Virus record (IMG/VR): IMGVR_UViG_3300042359_000853
Location: 1 to 64,000 of that record
Direction: 5' to 3' (one strand)
Length of the DNA: 64,000 nucleotides
DNA from: a virus
The notes under the pieces: generated by a model
Told to the model about the DNA's origin: nothing
What the model saw: only the letters and a program-made list of their open reading frames with translations
Database searches by the model: none
Made by a program: the position numbers and the translations under genes
Shown here: positions 16,322 through 24,370 of the stretch, piece by piece
Layout of the letters: each line of letters opens with the position of its first letter
Position numbering within the stretch: the stretch's first letter is position 1

Positions 16322-17611
16322 TTAGTCATCGACTTCATACCAATCACCAGAAGTAGAAACAAGTTGTCTTTCAGATGAGTCGATAGCTATGTTAGTAAGA
16401 CATTTCTCAGTGAGACTCAAATATTTCATACTATCAACATAAGGATATCTATCAAAATATACTTTTTTAAGATTACATATATAAGTATCTTCTGTTTTTC
16501 TGGTTTTACCGTCCGTCATCATAAGATTAGAACTTGAATCTTGATGGGTTTTGTAAAACCAACCTTTAGATTGAGCAAATTGCTTGAAAAGTTCAATATC
16601 TGAATCGTTGTTTGTGTAAATCCTATCTACAAAGATAGTTCCGTCATTAAGTGTCCAAACAATAGCTCTACCACGAATCTTATTGGATAGATATTTACCA
16701 TCGGATATTCTTCCATTGTTATCATAAAGTATAACCATTTGGCAAACTTCTGGATTTTCGGTGTATATCTTGAAATACTCAGGCCCCTTTTCTTTCATAC
16801 AAGAGTTTCCGAGCTGGCCTAGTTGAGATTCATAATTCTGACTTTTATACCAAAATGCTATTTGATCACCTTTGACAACATCAAATTTAGCGAAAGCTTG
16901 GTTGAAAATATCCCAGGCTGCTTTATACCGGTTGGTAAAAACTTCGATTTCTTGTTCAGTGTGATTGATATTAAGAACTTTGAGAACAGATTTAGCAAAT
17001 TTTCCTACTTTAAAAGTAGCTCTTTGCTCAGTCCAAAGCCTGTCGTATCGATTATCAAAAGGAATAAGACTGTTAATGTTGATAACTTTCTGAACACCAT
17101 TCGAAACAAACTCTTTACCTTGAACTTCACCAATATCAATCAAGGCATATTCTTTTTTACTTGGATTAATACATCGAGCCTTTATTTGGCATTTCATTCC
17201 AGATGAAATTGATGTTGAAACATCACCATCGGTAGGTGTGTAGTTCAATCTTCTGAAAGTAGAAATGTTTTTGTATTCACCATTCTCGTCTTTATTAAAA
17301 GTTAGTAATCCAGACGTGTTGTTGATTATCCAGATCTCTTTTGTTTCAGATAAAATTCTTTCAGCTTTGTTTTGTGGAATATACTCAACATAATCTTTTC
17401 TATCTTTTGTAAGATCAATGTAGTTAGCTGCGTATTCAGCGTCTTTTCCTGATTGAAAAGCTGATAGTATTTCTCTAGCTACTCTATCATCATCTTTGAG
17501 AGAGTTCAAGAGAGAAGTAAAATTTGGTGAAAAATTGAGAGTAGATTCCATGATAAGGTTTTCTAGGAGAATTTCTTCGTTTAAGAACTGGTTGAACTTT
17601 TTGTGTATCAT
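16322..17611 (-). CDS. Large leader-bearing protein with LGNSCM motif
   Basis: 429 residues. The leader MIHKKFNQFLNEEILLEN has L-N-E at residues 10-12, matching the capsid-targeting pattern. The conserved-looking core lies at about 200-370: DQIAFWYKSQNYES, QLGQLGNSCM (C271), YFKIYTENPEVCQMVILY, RGRAIVWTLNDGTIFVDRIY and LFKQFAQSKGWFYK. I have the impression that similar cores occur in phage hypotheticals, but no function is known to me. The strong conservation-like pattern around Cys271 suggests an enzyme. It is divergent from 17691, each with its own TATATA element. Confidence 0.65.
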   Translation of the reverse strand: MIHKKFNQFLNEEILLENLIMESTLNFSPNFTSLLNSLKDDDRVAREILSAFQSGKDAEYAANYIDLTKDRKDYVEYIPQNKAERILSETKEIWIINNTSGLLTFNKDENGEYKNISTFRRLNYTPTDGDVSTSISSGMKCQIKARCINPSKKEYALIDIGEVQGKEFVSNGVQKVININSLIPFDNRYDRLWTEQRATFKVGKFAKSVLKVLNINHTEQEIEVFTNRYKAAWDIFNQAFAKFDVVKGDQIAFWYKSQNYESQLGQLGNSCMKEKGPEYFKIYTENPEVCQMVILYDNNGRISDGKYLSNKIRGRAIVWTLNDGTIFVDRIYTNNDSDIELFKQFAQSKGWFYKTHQDSSSNLMMTDGKTRKTEDTYICNLKKVYFDRYPYVDSMKYLSLTEKCLTNIAIDSSERQLVSTSGDWYEVDD

Positions 17612-17615
17612 ATTT

Positions 17616-17626
17616 GTATATATATT
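17616..17626 (-). promoter_or_regulatory. TATATATAC start-proximal element
   Basis: AATATATATAC on the minus strand, 4 nt before the ATG at 17611. Confidence 0.5.
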
Positions 17627-17644
17627 ATTTGAGGAATGTTTTTT

Positions 17645-17654
17645 TATATATAAA
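17645..17654 (+). promoter_or_regulatory. TATATATAAA element
   Basis: Plus-strand TATATATAAA, 36 nt before the ATG at 17691. Divergent from 17616-17626. Confidence 0.35.
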
Positions 17655-17690
17655 CTTTATCAAAAAAAAAATAATCAAAAGAGAAAGAGA

Positions 17691-17903
17691 ATGTTTTCAA
17701 TAGAAGATCTAAATATTTGTATTATTTCTCATAACATATTTATTAAAGACATAAATCTCGGACATAACTTCGATCAAATACACCGGATATCTGTAAAAAG
17801 GGGCAAACCTTCGAAGGAAATCCTAGATGAAATTTGGAAAAAAAAGTTAGCTAAATCAGTTCAACTAAAAAGGGATAGAAGGTTGAAAAAAATACTGAAT
17901 TAA
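17691..17903 (+). CDS. Small basic protein with shared C-terminal motif
   Basis: 70 residues from the ATG at 17691; the longer open frame from 17496 is rejected because it runs antisense through the start of the 16322-17611 gene. The C-terminus is very basic and ends LKRDRRLKKILN, a clear form of the shared R-D-x-[KR]-[IL]-x-x-I-L motif. No other domain is seen. Confidence 0.55.
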   Translation: MFSIEDLNICIISHNIFIKDINLGHNFDQIHRISVKRGKPSKEILDEIWKKKLAKSVQLKRDRRLKKILN

Positions 17904-18418
17904 ATCTTCTGCCTTTTCGTGGTTAGATATTCTTTCAAATCTTCGTATCGAACTTGACCAGGATTGGTGAAAAGTTTAGATCTATCACCTTTATTTTTGA
18001 CTGGATTTGGAATATCTGTAGATAACTCACTCGATACATCATTTAGCTGTTCAATCTTAGTATCAACTTCTTTCATCATTTTGCCTATCCAGGCATCGGT
18101 TCCAAATTCTCTAACATATTGATTATCATAATTTAACTCAAATTCCTCAAAATCTTTATAGATGAGTATTTTGTTTGGGGATATTGTATGATCAGTGTAG
18201 AAATGCATATTTCCAACTTCGCCGGCACTTAGACAAATTGAACCTTTATATTTTCTATAAGCAAAGGCAAATCTATCTTTATCATTATCTAATCTATCTT
18301 CTCCTTTTGTATCTTCAAGAGTTAGTGAAACACCTAAATTAACTCTGAAGTATTTGGAACTTGATTTAATAGAACTTATAATAGCATGTGATGTTACTAC
18401 AAAATACTTACCATCCAT
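17900..18418 (-). CDS. Hypothetical protein, 172 aa
   Basis: Not recognised. It is soluble with a strand-rich first half (YFRVNLGVSLTLEDTKG; GEVGNMHFYTDHT) and a helical second half. It follows 18427-18969 by 8 nt and probably shares its transcript. Confidence 0.65.
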   Translation of the reverse strand: MDGKYFVVTSHAIISSIKSSSKYFRVNLGVSLTLEDTKGEDRLDNDKDRFAFAYRKYKGSICLSAGEVGNMHFYTDHTISPNKILIYKDFEEFELNYDNQYVREFGTDAWIGKMMKEVDTKIEQLNDVSSELSTDIPNPVKNKGDRSKLFTNPGQVRYEDLKEYLTTKRQKI

Positions 18419-18426
18419 ACTAACTT

Positions 18427-18969
18427 TTACTGAGTTTCTATAGAAAAGTTTTCTTCCGAAGAATCTTTACTACCACCATCAAGCTCTAACTTGAGTTCTA
18501 TTAGAAGATCTTCATCGATATCTTCTATCTTGATATTTTTAGATATTTCGCCTAAAAGATCGAAGCTGTCGATGTTGTATTTCTTAAACTTTACAAAACA
18601 ATCTTTAATATCATCTGCCGAGAAATCTTTAGATCCATCAGCCGGAACAGCATCCTTCAAATCGAGTATAACAGTAAAATCATAAAGGTTTTCATCATCC
18701 GAGAATCTACACTTGATACTATCTTGAACTTTCGAGTATTTTGATTTTTGTATAGAATCTAGCTGAATACCAAGTTCGTTGAACCTCATTTTACCACCAC
18801 CTTTAAGATCTTTTTGTTCTTTTGCCGAAAAAGTATCTACTTCTTCACCAGATTCTTCAAAAAGAGATTTTATAGTTCTCTCTATAGTATCAAGCCTAGT
18901 AGAAATATACCCCTCTGGAGTATCGTAAAGCCTCTCAAGAATAAACTCGTCAAAATATCTAACCCTCAT
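18427..18969 (-). CDS. Hypothetical protein with capsid-targeting-like leader
   Basis: 180 residues, acidic. The N-terminus MRVRYFDEFILERLYD fits the leader pattern, with I-L-E as a possible cleavage site. The rest is charged with no recognised motif; the C-terminal third is very acidic (IEDIDEDLLIELKLELDGG). A GTATATATT-type element lies about 18 nt upstream (18988-18996), further than for other leader genes. Confidence 0.65.
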   Translation of the reverse strand: MRVRYFDEFILERLYDTPEGYISTRLDTIERTIKSLFEESGEEVDTFSAKEQKDLKGGGKMRFNELGIQLDSIQKSKYSKVQDSIKCRFSDDENLYDFTVILDLKDAVPADGSKDFSADDIKDCFVKFKKYNIDSFDLLGEISKNIKIEDIDEDLLIELKLELDGGSKDSSEENFSIETQ

Positions 18970-19000
18970 ATAAAATTTTATTTAAGGGTATATATTATTT

Positions 19001-19921
19001 TCAAGAGGCCATAAACTCACTTCTGAACTTTAGAAGTGCTAAATCTTTTGCTTTACATTCTAGCTCAACATCGATATCGTAACCATAATCATCAAAGTTC
19101 TCAAAAAGATAGTCGGCGTGTGCTTCGAGTTTAGATGATTGATCTTCATGAATTTTTCTAGAAGATGAATGATGACATAGTTGCTTTTCTTGCCAGGTCT
19201 GACGAGCCAACTCGAAAGCTGACCTCTGATCGAGATCATCAGAAAAACAAGCGTGATGAAAAAAATCAAATACAATAGGCGTTCCTATCTTATCCCAAAT
19301 CATGGACTTTAGCATTTGGGTTGAGAACTGATTTTTTGAGTCGTCGTTTTCTACTGTTAGTCGTTTTTTGGTAGTTGCTGATAACCTCTCAAAATTTTGA
19401 CAAAATCTCTCGGCTGCTTCTTCTCTGCTGGGTTTGGTTACACCAACATGAACATTGATTGAATAGTAGGTCGATGCCTCGAGACCCATGAGATCCATTA
19501 GCTGTGAATGTTTATCGAGTTCGTCGATTGTTTTTTCTACTACATCTGGATTTTGACTAGCTAATACACAAAACGGTGGTGCGTGAAACGATAATCTCAT
19601 ACCGTGTAGCTTGGCAAAATCACCAGCAGATTTTAGAAGAGCTTTTATCCTATCAAATCTAGGTAATGTCGTTACATCGTAATGTGTAAGCCAAGGGAAC
19701 ATCTCTGAGGACATTCTATATACAAAGATGTTGTTTTGTAAATTATACTCAAGGATTTTGATTAAATCTTCTAAATTTTTGGTAGCTAGTTCGCTAACAC
19801 CTTCAAGACCTTTCGTGTCAAAAGTTTTTTTGACCATACCACGATTCACTGATACTTGATCTACTTTTTTGACACCTTCGTTGATACCAAGGCAGATACA
19901 GCAATATCCTATTTTTGACAT
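19001..19921 (-). CDS. uvdE: UV damage endonuclease UvdE
   Basis: 306 residues, near full family length. UVDE TIM-barrel motifs are visible in order: IGYCCICLG at the start, VYRMSSEMFPWL, LSFHAPPF, INVHVGV, KRLTVENDD, IVFDFFHH, and the EAHADYL / DIDVELECKAKDLAL metal-site strands near the end. It nicks 5' to UV photoproducts in an alternative excision-repair path. The usual H-P-G-Q around the second metal ligand reads H-A-P-P here, keeping the His. It has its own host-like promoter (19936-19943). Confidence 0.9.
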   Translation of the reverse strand: MSKIGYCCICLGINEGVKKVDQVSVNRGMVKKTFDTKGLEGVSELATKNLEDLIKILEYNLQNNIFVYRMSSEMFPWLTHYDVTTLPRFDRIKALLKSAGDFAKLHGMRLSFHAPPFCVLASQNPDVVEKTIDELDKHSQLMDLMGLEASTYYSINVHVGVTKPSREEAAERFCQNFERLSATTKKRLTVENDDSKNQFSTQMLKSMIWDKIGTPIVFDFFHHACFSDDLDQRSAFELARQTWQEKQLCHHSSSRKIHEDQSSKLEAHADYLFENFDDYGYDIDVELECKAKDLALLKFRSEFMAS

Positions 19922-19935
19922 TCTTTATTTTTTTA

Positions 19936-19943
19936 CAAAGATA
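19936..19943 (-). promoter_or_regulatory. Bacteroidota-type -7 element
   Basis: TATCTTTG on the minus strand, 14 nt before the ATG at 19921. The -33 part is unclear. Confidence 0.5.
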
Positions 19944-19954
19944 TGAAAAAATAT

Positions 19955-20536
19955 TTAATTATTTACTCTTTCGACATCATCAAGTGGTATTTCTATAAAG
20001 TTTTCTCTACCAAAAATTTTCACAGAAACTTTAACTGAATTCTTTTGTCGGTTCATTTCTTTCACATCACCTTCAAATCCAGAAAATGGACCACCTAAAA
20101 TACGAACTCTTTCACCTGATGAGTATTCCAAAGCCGTAGCTGTATCTGTTTCGTCAATTTTAGCTCTCATTTTCTCAAGTTCATACTGCTTAACCCAGAT
20201 AGGGTTTCCAGCGGCATCTTTAAGAAGACCAGCAGCTCCGGGCGTAGATTTTACCCAGTATTCAAGCTCACCTACATATTTAGTTTCTACGAAGATATAG
20301 CCAGGAAAAAGAACTTTTTCTCTCATGATTCTTTGGCCATTTCTATTGGTGATTGTTTTTTCTGTAGGATAAAAAGCTTCTATAATCGGTAGATCACCTC
20401 TGTCTTTATCTCGGTTCATTCTTTCGAGTAGGGTTCTTTCTCTGCCAGATTGAACTCTGAGCGTATACCAATTGGTTTTTTTCGGATCAATTTCTGATGT
20501 ATCTACACCGTCTATTCTGGATTTTGTATTTGACAT
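19955..20536 (-). CDS. nusG: NusG-like transcription factor
   Basis: 193 residues. It has an NGN domain (about 20-125: NWYTLRVQSGRERTLLERM, VLFPGYIFVETKY, TPGAAGLL) and a C-terminal KOW domain (about 140-190: SGERVRILGGPFSGFEGDVKE). This is the layout of NusG, which binds RNA polymerase and links it to Rho, ribosomes or antitermination complexes. A phage copy could redirect host RNA polymerase on phage genes. The N-terminal 20 residues are an extra polar extension. It lies upstream of uvdE on the same strand. Confidence 0.9.
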   Translation of the reverse strand: MSNTKSRIDGVDTSEIDPKKTNWYTLRVQSGRERTLLERMNRDKDRGDLPIIEAFYPTEKTITNRNGQRIMREKVLFPGYIFVETKYVGELEYWVKSTPGAAGLLKDAAGNPIWVKQYELEKMRAKIDETDTATALEYSSGERVRILGGPFSGFEGDVKEMNRQKNSVKVSVKIFGRENFIEIPLDDVERVNN

Positions 20537-20560
20537 ATATTTTTTGTTTTTATTTTTTTT

Positions 20561-21370
20561 TTAATTTGAATATCTTTCACGATAAAAACTGTAGATTGGA
20601 TCAATTTCTTTCGGGTAGTTATATGGTTCACTAAAGAGTATATTCGTTACGCCCCAAGCTTGGTTGAAACAACCATCATCTTTGAAATAATGTAATCTAG
20701 ATGGTAGTTGTCTAAGAGTTATCTTAAACTGCATCAGGTGTGTTTTTAGTATATTCTCGGGTGGAAACATGTAGGCACCTTCTTTAAGGTATCTAGAAAG
20801 ATAAATGAATAAAGAGCTATAATAATTCATATTTTTCTGAGAGCCATAAGCAAACTGATCTGGGGGACCGCCATTATTTAACCATTTATCGTTGAATGTA
20901 CAACCCCAAACTAGATTCAAATAACCATTGATTTCCAGATCAGGGAATGGCTCGAAGTAAATATCAGTTCTTGTTCTAATTACTATATCATAGTTTTTGT
21001 CTTGACACAATGAATTACATTTCATAACTTTATACCAAAGATAAAAAAATCGACATTCTCTGGTCGACTCTAGTAAATCAGGAGTCAAAGGCCACATATC
21101 ATTTATGCTAAATTTTTCTATGATTTCTTCACGAAATACACTTACAACCGAACTTTCAAAATTATGTGGATTTTCCCATTCACATTTTATTGGATTTAAT
21201 TTGTAGAATAGTTCTTCTTGTGTGATATCTTCTGAAAGTTTTTCCTCTTCGGTTCTCTCCCAAAAACTACCATAAACATCCAAATTGTATTCTTCGGTAA
21301 TTTTTTTCCAGTAATCAAAACTTTTGTGCATTTCTCTGATTTGACCAGAAAAACAAATAGCAATTTTCAT
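20561..21370 (-). CDS. Glycosyltransferase-like protein
   Basis: 269 residues. It opens with MKIAICFSGQIREMHKSF and contains DIVIRTRTDIYFEPFP, an arrangement seen in capsule and viral glycosyltransferase-like proteins of GT-A type, where the D-x-D-like acids hold metal and sugar nucleotide. The donor and acceptor are unknown. Its start overlaps the gene upstream by 4 nt, unlike the other glycan genes, which are clustered elsewhere. Confidence 0.55.
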   Translation of the reverse strand: MKIAICFSGQIREMHKSFDYWKKITEEYNLDVYGSFWERTEEEKLSEDITQEELFYKLNPIKCEWENPHNFESSVVSVFREEIIEKFSINDMWPLTPDLLESTRECRFFYLWYKVMKCNSLCQDKNYDIVIRTRTDIYFEPFPDLEINGYLNLVWGCTFNDKWLNNGGPPDQFAYGSQKNMNYYSSLFIYLSRYLKEGAYMFPPENILKTHLMQFKITLRQLPSRLHYFKDDGCFNQAWGVTNILFSEPYNYPKEIDPIYSFYRERYSN

Positions 21371-21774
21371 AATAATTTTTCCATTTCTGTTTTTTTTACT
21401 CTTTTGAACTCCTTAATTATAATATCAAAACTTTCTGGATAAAGTTGCTTAATACAATCCAATTCTGATTTCGTTAAATCATGTTTTAACATAATTTCAT
21501 CATCAAATTGCTCAGTTTTTTTATGTGAAGAATTTGGATTTTTTTTCCAAAACCAGGCCTCGTAACCACGACCTCTAACTAAGTGATGCCAAGTATCCAT
21601 AGCTGAAGATTTATCTACGTTGTCTTGGGACAAAATTGAAGACCACTCTGGATATTTCTTTGCGAACATTCTATTTATTATAAAATAGTGAGCTTCTTTG
21701 TCTTCACGTGTTATATTACTCCACATCTGTGAGCTCCCAAAAAGCGCTTTTGTGAAATCTAAAAGGTTAGTCAT
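21367..21774 (-). CDS. Hypothetical protein, 135 aa
   Basis: A helical protein (REDKEAHYFIINRMFAKKYP; DTWHHLVRGRGYEAWFW). It is in a run of coupled genes from 23597 down to 20561 that begins with the RNase H gene, so a replication-related role is possible. The end (RVKKTEMEKLL) is only loosely like the shared tail. Confidence 0.55.
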   Translation of the reverse strand: MTNLLDFTKALFGSSQMWSNITREDKEAHYFIINRMFAKKYPEWSSILSQDNVDKSSAMDTWHHLVRGRGYEAWFWKKNPNSSHKKTEQFDDEIMLKHDLTKSELDCIKQLYPESFDIIIKEFKRVKKTEMEKLL

Positions 21775-22141
21775 TTTCTAAAATTTTTTCTATTAAAACA
21801 TCTCTTAAAAGACGGGGATTATTTATTCTTAGATAAATCTTTCCGAGTGGAGTCCCAAAAAAACTTTTATTACTCCCGAAAACACCATCACCAACTTGGT
21901 GAACTACATCTGAAAATTCATTCATAGATTTTTCGATTGATTTAATATTTGCTATAGTAAAATCAGACCAAAGTTCCCAAAAATAAACACAATCTTGAAC
22001 ATCGTTGTATCTATCTGGATGTTTGGATTCAGGCCACTGATTTAAGGTCTGTGACCAAACAAAAATAGAATAATAATTTTTAATACGCGCTTTATTTTGG
22101 GTGTAATGGTAAAAAAGTTGGCATCTTTCTGATGTAATCAT
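21767..22141 (-). CDS. Hypothetical protein with shared C-terminal motif
   Basis: 124 residues, aromatic-rich first half (LFYHYTQNKARIKNYYSIFVW). It ends RINNPRLLRDVLIEKILEND, whose N-P-x-L-x-R-[DE] context matches the end of the next gene (22142-22639). The gene is butted directly against that neighbour. No family is recognised. Confidence 0.6.
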   Translation of the reverse strand: MITSERCQLFYHYTQNKARIKNYYSIFVWSQTLNQWPESKHPDRYNDVQDCVYFWELWSDFTIANIKSIEKSMNEFSDVVHQVGDGVFGSNKSFFGTPLGKIYLRINNPRLLRDVLIEKILEND

Positions 22142-22639
22142 CTAGTTTAATATTTTATTGATTTGTTCTTCTCTAAATAAATCTGGATTCACAATTCGGT
22201 GGAAGATAGATGAAAAAGTGGTATCAACTAGATCAGGTGCTAAAAAGTTACCGGAGGATTTTTTATCTGAAATGATTAAATTTCCATCTTCTAGTTCATA
22301 TTCGAATGTTCCTGTTTCGTAGTTGAACCATTCATTTACGACTTTAGAACGAGATTGGTTTTGATTGGTGATATTTTTATTCAGATTTTCTAAAATAGTT
22401 GTGATATTTGGGACATTTTTTTTCTCAGCTTTTGAAAGTGTATCTATCCATCTTTCATAAAATTCAACAAAAACACAGAGGTATTGGTAGTTACTCATTT
22501 TTTTCTTGTTCATGTTTGGCACTCTATCTGAGATAAAACCATACCATTTGAAGAGTGATTCTTTAACTATTTTATCTCCTATGAAGGAGGTAAGGTTTTG
22601 CAACTTTAACCAATTGATAAATCTCTCATCTATAATCAT
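22142..22639 (-). CDS. Hypothetical protein with shared C-terminal motif
   Basis: 165 residues, helical first half (NWLKLQNLTSFIGDKIVKES), then a strand-rich part (TGTFEYELEDGNLIISD). It ends RIVNPDLFREEQINKILN. It overlaps the RNase H stop by 14 nt and is followed with no gap by 21767-22141, so all are one operon. Confidence 0.6.
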   Translation of the reverse strand: MIIDERFINWLKLQNLTSFIGDKIVKESLFKWYGFISDRVPNMNKKKMSNYQYLCVFVEFYERWIDTLSKAEKKNVPNITTILENLNKNITNQNQSRSKVVNEWFNYETGTFEYELEDGNLIISDKKSSGNFLAPDLVDTTFSSIFHRIVNPDLFREEQINKILN

Positions 22640-23597
22640 GGACTTGGTTCATTTTTTCTACGATTTGTCTTGGAAGTGTATCTAGATCGAGATGAATCAG
22701 TTTCCAGTTCTCCCGTATATTATGTGAAATCTGAGGTATAGTTGATTTTGATAATCTTTTTTTCTCACAAATAATATCGGCTAAGTTCTCGAATAAATCA
22801 GGATCACTAATAGAAATTTGACCAAAAGATTGCTCGTATCTTTTGTAGATATCTTTTGCGCCTTTTGGTCCAATACCACGGATCTTACCGAACTTCTCGA
22901 CTTGCCAAACCGATTTAATGTTATCAGAGTTATCACCGGATAGTATTTTTGTGATCAGAGATTCAACTGGATCAGCTACTGACGTTTGGTATTTGTCGGT
23001 AAAGTTTTTGAGTAGTTTTATAAAATCTTCAGAATAATCCTGATCGAAGATAGTTTGCTCTTCGGCTTTTTGTGTAACACGATTCAAGAATACTTGAAAG
23101 TTTTTTGGTAGGAATATTTTTTGTTTATTGATAATCTCGTTACTCATTACGTTGATGTAAGGTGGATCAAGACCATACCTGATAAGCTGCTTTATATCGT
23201 GATCGTTCGAGATAATAACATTCGAGATATTTTTCTCGTTTGATTTGTTGATAATATAGCAGATCCAATCATCACCCTCTATTGAAGGATACTCGAGAAC
23301 GTGCACACCTTGTAGGTTTTCCTTGAAGTTTTTGTAAGTTTCATGAACAAAACTCCAGTCTATATCATTATTCTTTTTTCTGGTTGCTTTGTATTCTTGG
23401 TTTAATTTCTTTCTCCAAGATTTTTCTTTTGAATCTGATACAAGATAAATCTTAGTGAAAGGATACCATCTTTTGTAAGATTGGAGTGATTTCTCAAGAG
23501 CTCTTTGAAGCTCACCGAAAAGAAGATTATTTTTATGAAGTGTAAAAACACATTTGTTTAAAAGGTAGTTCCCATCAATCAATAAATTGACTAGCAT
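22626..23597 (-). CDS. rnh: T4-type RNase H / 5'-3' exonuclease
   Basis: 323 residues, close to T4 RNase H (305). The PIN/FEN-type nuclease core carries NLLIDGNYLLNKCVF, SDSKEKSWRKKLNQEYKATR, SIEGDDWICYI and IISNDHDIKQLI, giving the acidic metal cluster. A helix-three-turn-helix motif follows near residue 245 (IRGIGPKGAKDIYKRY) for DNA binding. In T4 this enzyme removes RNA primers from lagging-strand fragments next to gp32, which is also present here. It heads the operon down to 20561. Confidence 0.85.
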   Translation of the reverse strand: MLVNLLIDGNYLLNKCVFTLHKNNLLFGELQRALEKSLQSYKRWYPFTKIYLVSDSKEKSWRKKLNQEYKATRKKNNDIDWSFVHETYKNFKENLQGVHVLEYPSIEGDDWICYIINKSNEKNISNVIISNDHDIKQLIRYGLDPPYINVMSNEIINKQKIFLPKNFQVFLNRVTQKAEEQTIFDQDYSEDFIKLLKNFTDKYQTSVADPVESLITKILSGDNSDNIKSVWQVEKFGKIRGIGPKGAKDIYKRYEQSFGQISISDPDLFENLADIICEKKRLSKSTIPQISHNIRENWKLIHLDLDTLPRQIVEKMNQVHDYR

Positions 23598-23800
23598 AGT
23601 CTTTTGATTATTTTTTTTAGACTAGCTATTTTCCAAACCTTGAACGATTATACTCGTCTCAAGTAGTCACTACCTCTTATTACCCAACAAGGAGTATTAT
23701 TTATTGAACCGAGAATGTAAAGTTGCACTTGACCAAAAAGATAGGATATTGATTTCTTACTTCGTGGATTTGGCATAATAACTAATTTGATATTATATAC

Positions 23801-24169
23801 CTAAATATGAACTTTGTTTTTATCCGATAATATCTGCTCAATCTTTTTATCTCTGTTTACAATCCTTTTCATATCTTTAAGATAATCAGAAAAACTTCTA
23901 TCTAGGAACTCTAAATAAATTGGATTCTCTTCTATGAATTCTAACATCCTCTCTAAGCCATATTTTTTTATAAACCAAACGCACATGTTGTTTTGCCAAT
24001 CGTCATTCACTAAAATATCCGTTCCTGGTATCGTAATTTTTGATCCGAAGACAGGAGATCCTAAAGATATATTATTGTTGGATACACCTCCAGTAGTAAT
24101 AGTAGTTGAAATACCAGGATATGTAACTGTGTAAGTGTTGTTGGAAGACGATGAGATTATGTTGAACAT
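23801..24169 (-). CDS. Hypothetical protein with shared C-terminal motif
   Basis: 122 residues. The N-terminal 50 residues are S/T/N/G-rich and strand-like, as in virion proteins; the rest is helical (WFIKKYGLERMLEFIEENP). It ends VNRDKKIEQILSDKNKVHI, one of the best matches to the shared motif. It follows the baseplate genes by 6 nt. About 200 nt after it (23598-23800) are non-coding. Confidence 0.6.
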   Translation of the reverse strand: MFNIISSSSNNTYTVTYPGISTTITTGGVSNNNISLGSPVFGSKITIPGTDILVNDDWQNNMCVWFIKKYGLERMLEFIEENPIYLEFLDRSFSDYLKDMKRIVNRDKKIEQILSDKNKVHI

Positions 24170-24175
24170 AGTTTT

Positions 24176-24370
24176 TTATGAAATTTTCGGAAGGTTATTA
24201 TCTAGGCTTAAGGAGTTTTGTGAAGATTTCAGTTCTTCTATAATTTCGTTACCTATTTTGATATTCTCTTCTAACATCCAATAGGGCCAGTTATCCATTG
24301 ATACTTCTTGAGTGCCGTATTGTTTTTGTAGAAGTAGTTTATTTTTTAATATACCGGTCAAAGGCATCAC
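24176..24370 (-). CDS. Small protein overlapping the baseplate gene
   Basis: 64 residues, with M2 (24367) an equally good start. It overlaps the end of the gp26-like gene by 32 nt in another frame. NWPYWMLEENIKIGNEIIEEL is helical and acidic, as in small tail-assembly helpers that follow baseplate genes. No firm family. Confidence 0.5.
   Translation of the reverse strand: MMPLTGILKNKLLLQKQYGTQEVSMDNWPYWMLEENIKIGNEIIEELKSSQNSLSLDNNLPKIS

Noticed and set aside
17496-17690. Longer start for the small basic gene ending at 17903
   Set aside because: It would run antisense through the start of the 16322-17611 gene; the ATG at 17691 is cleaner.
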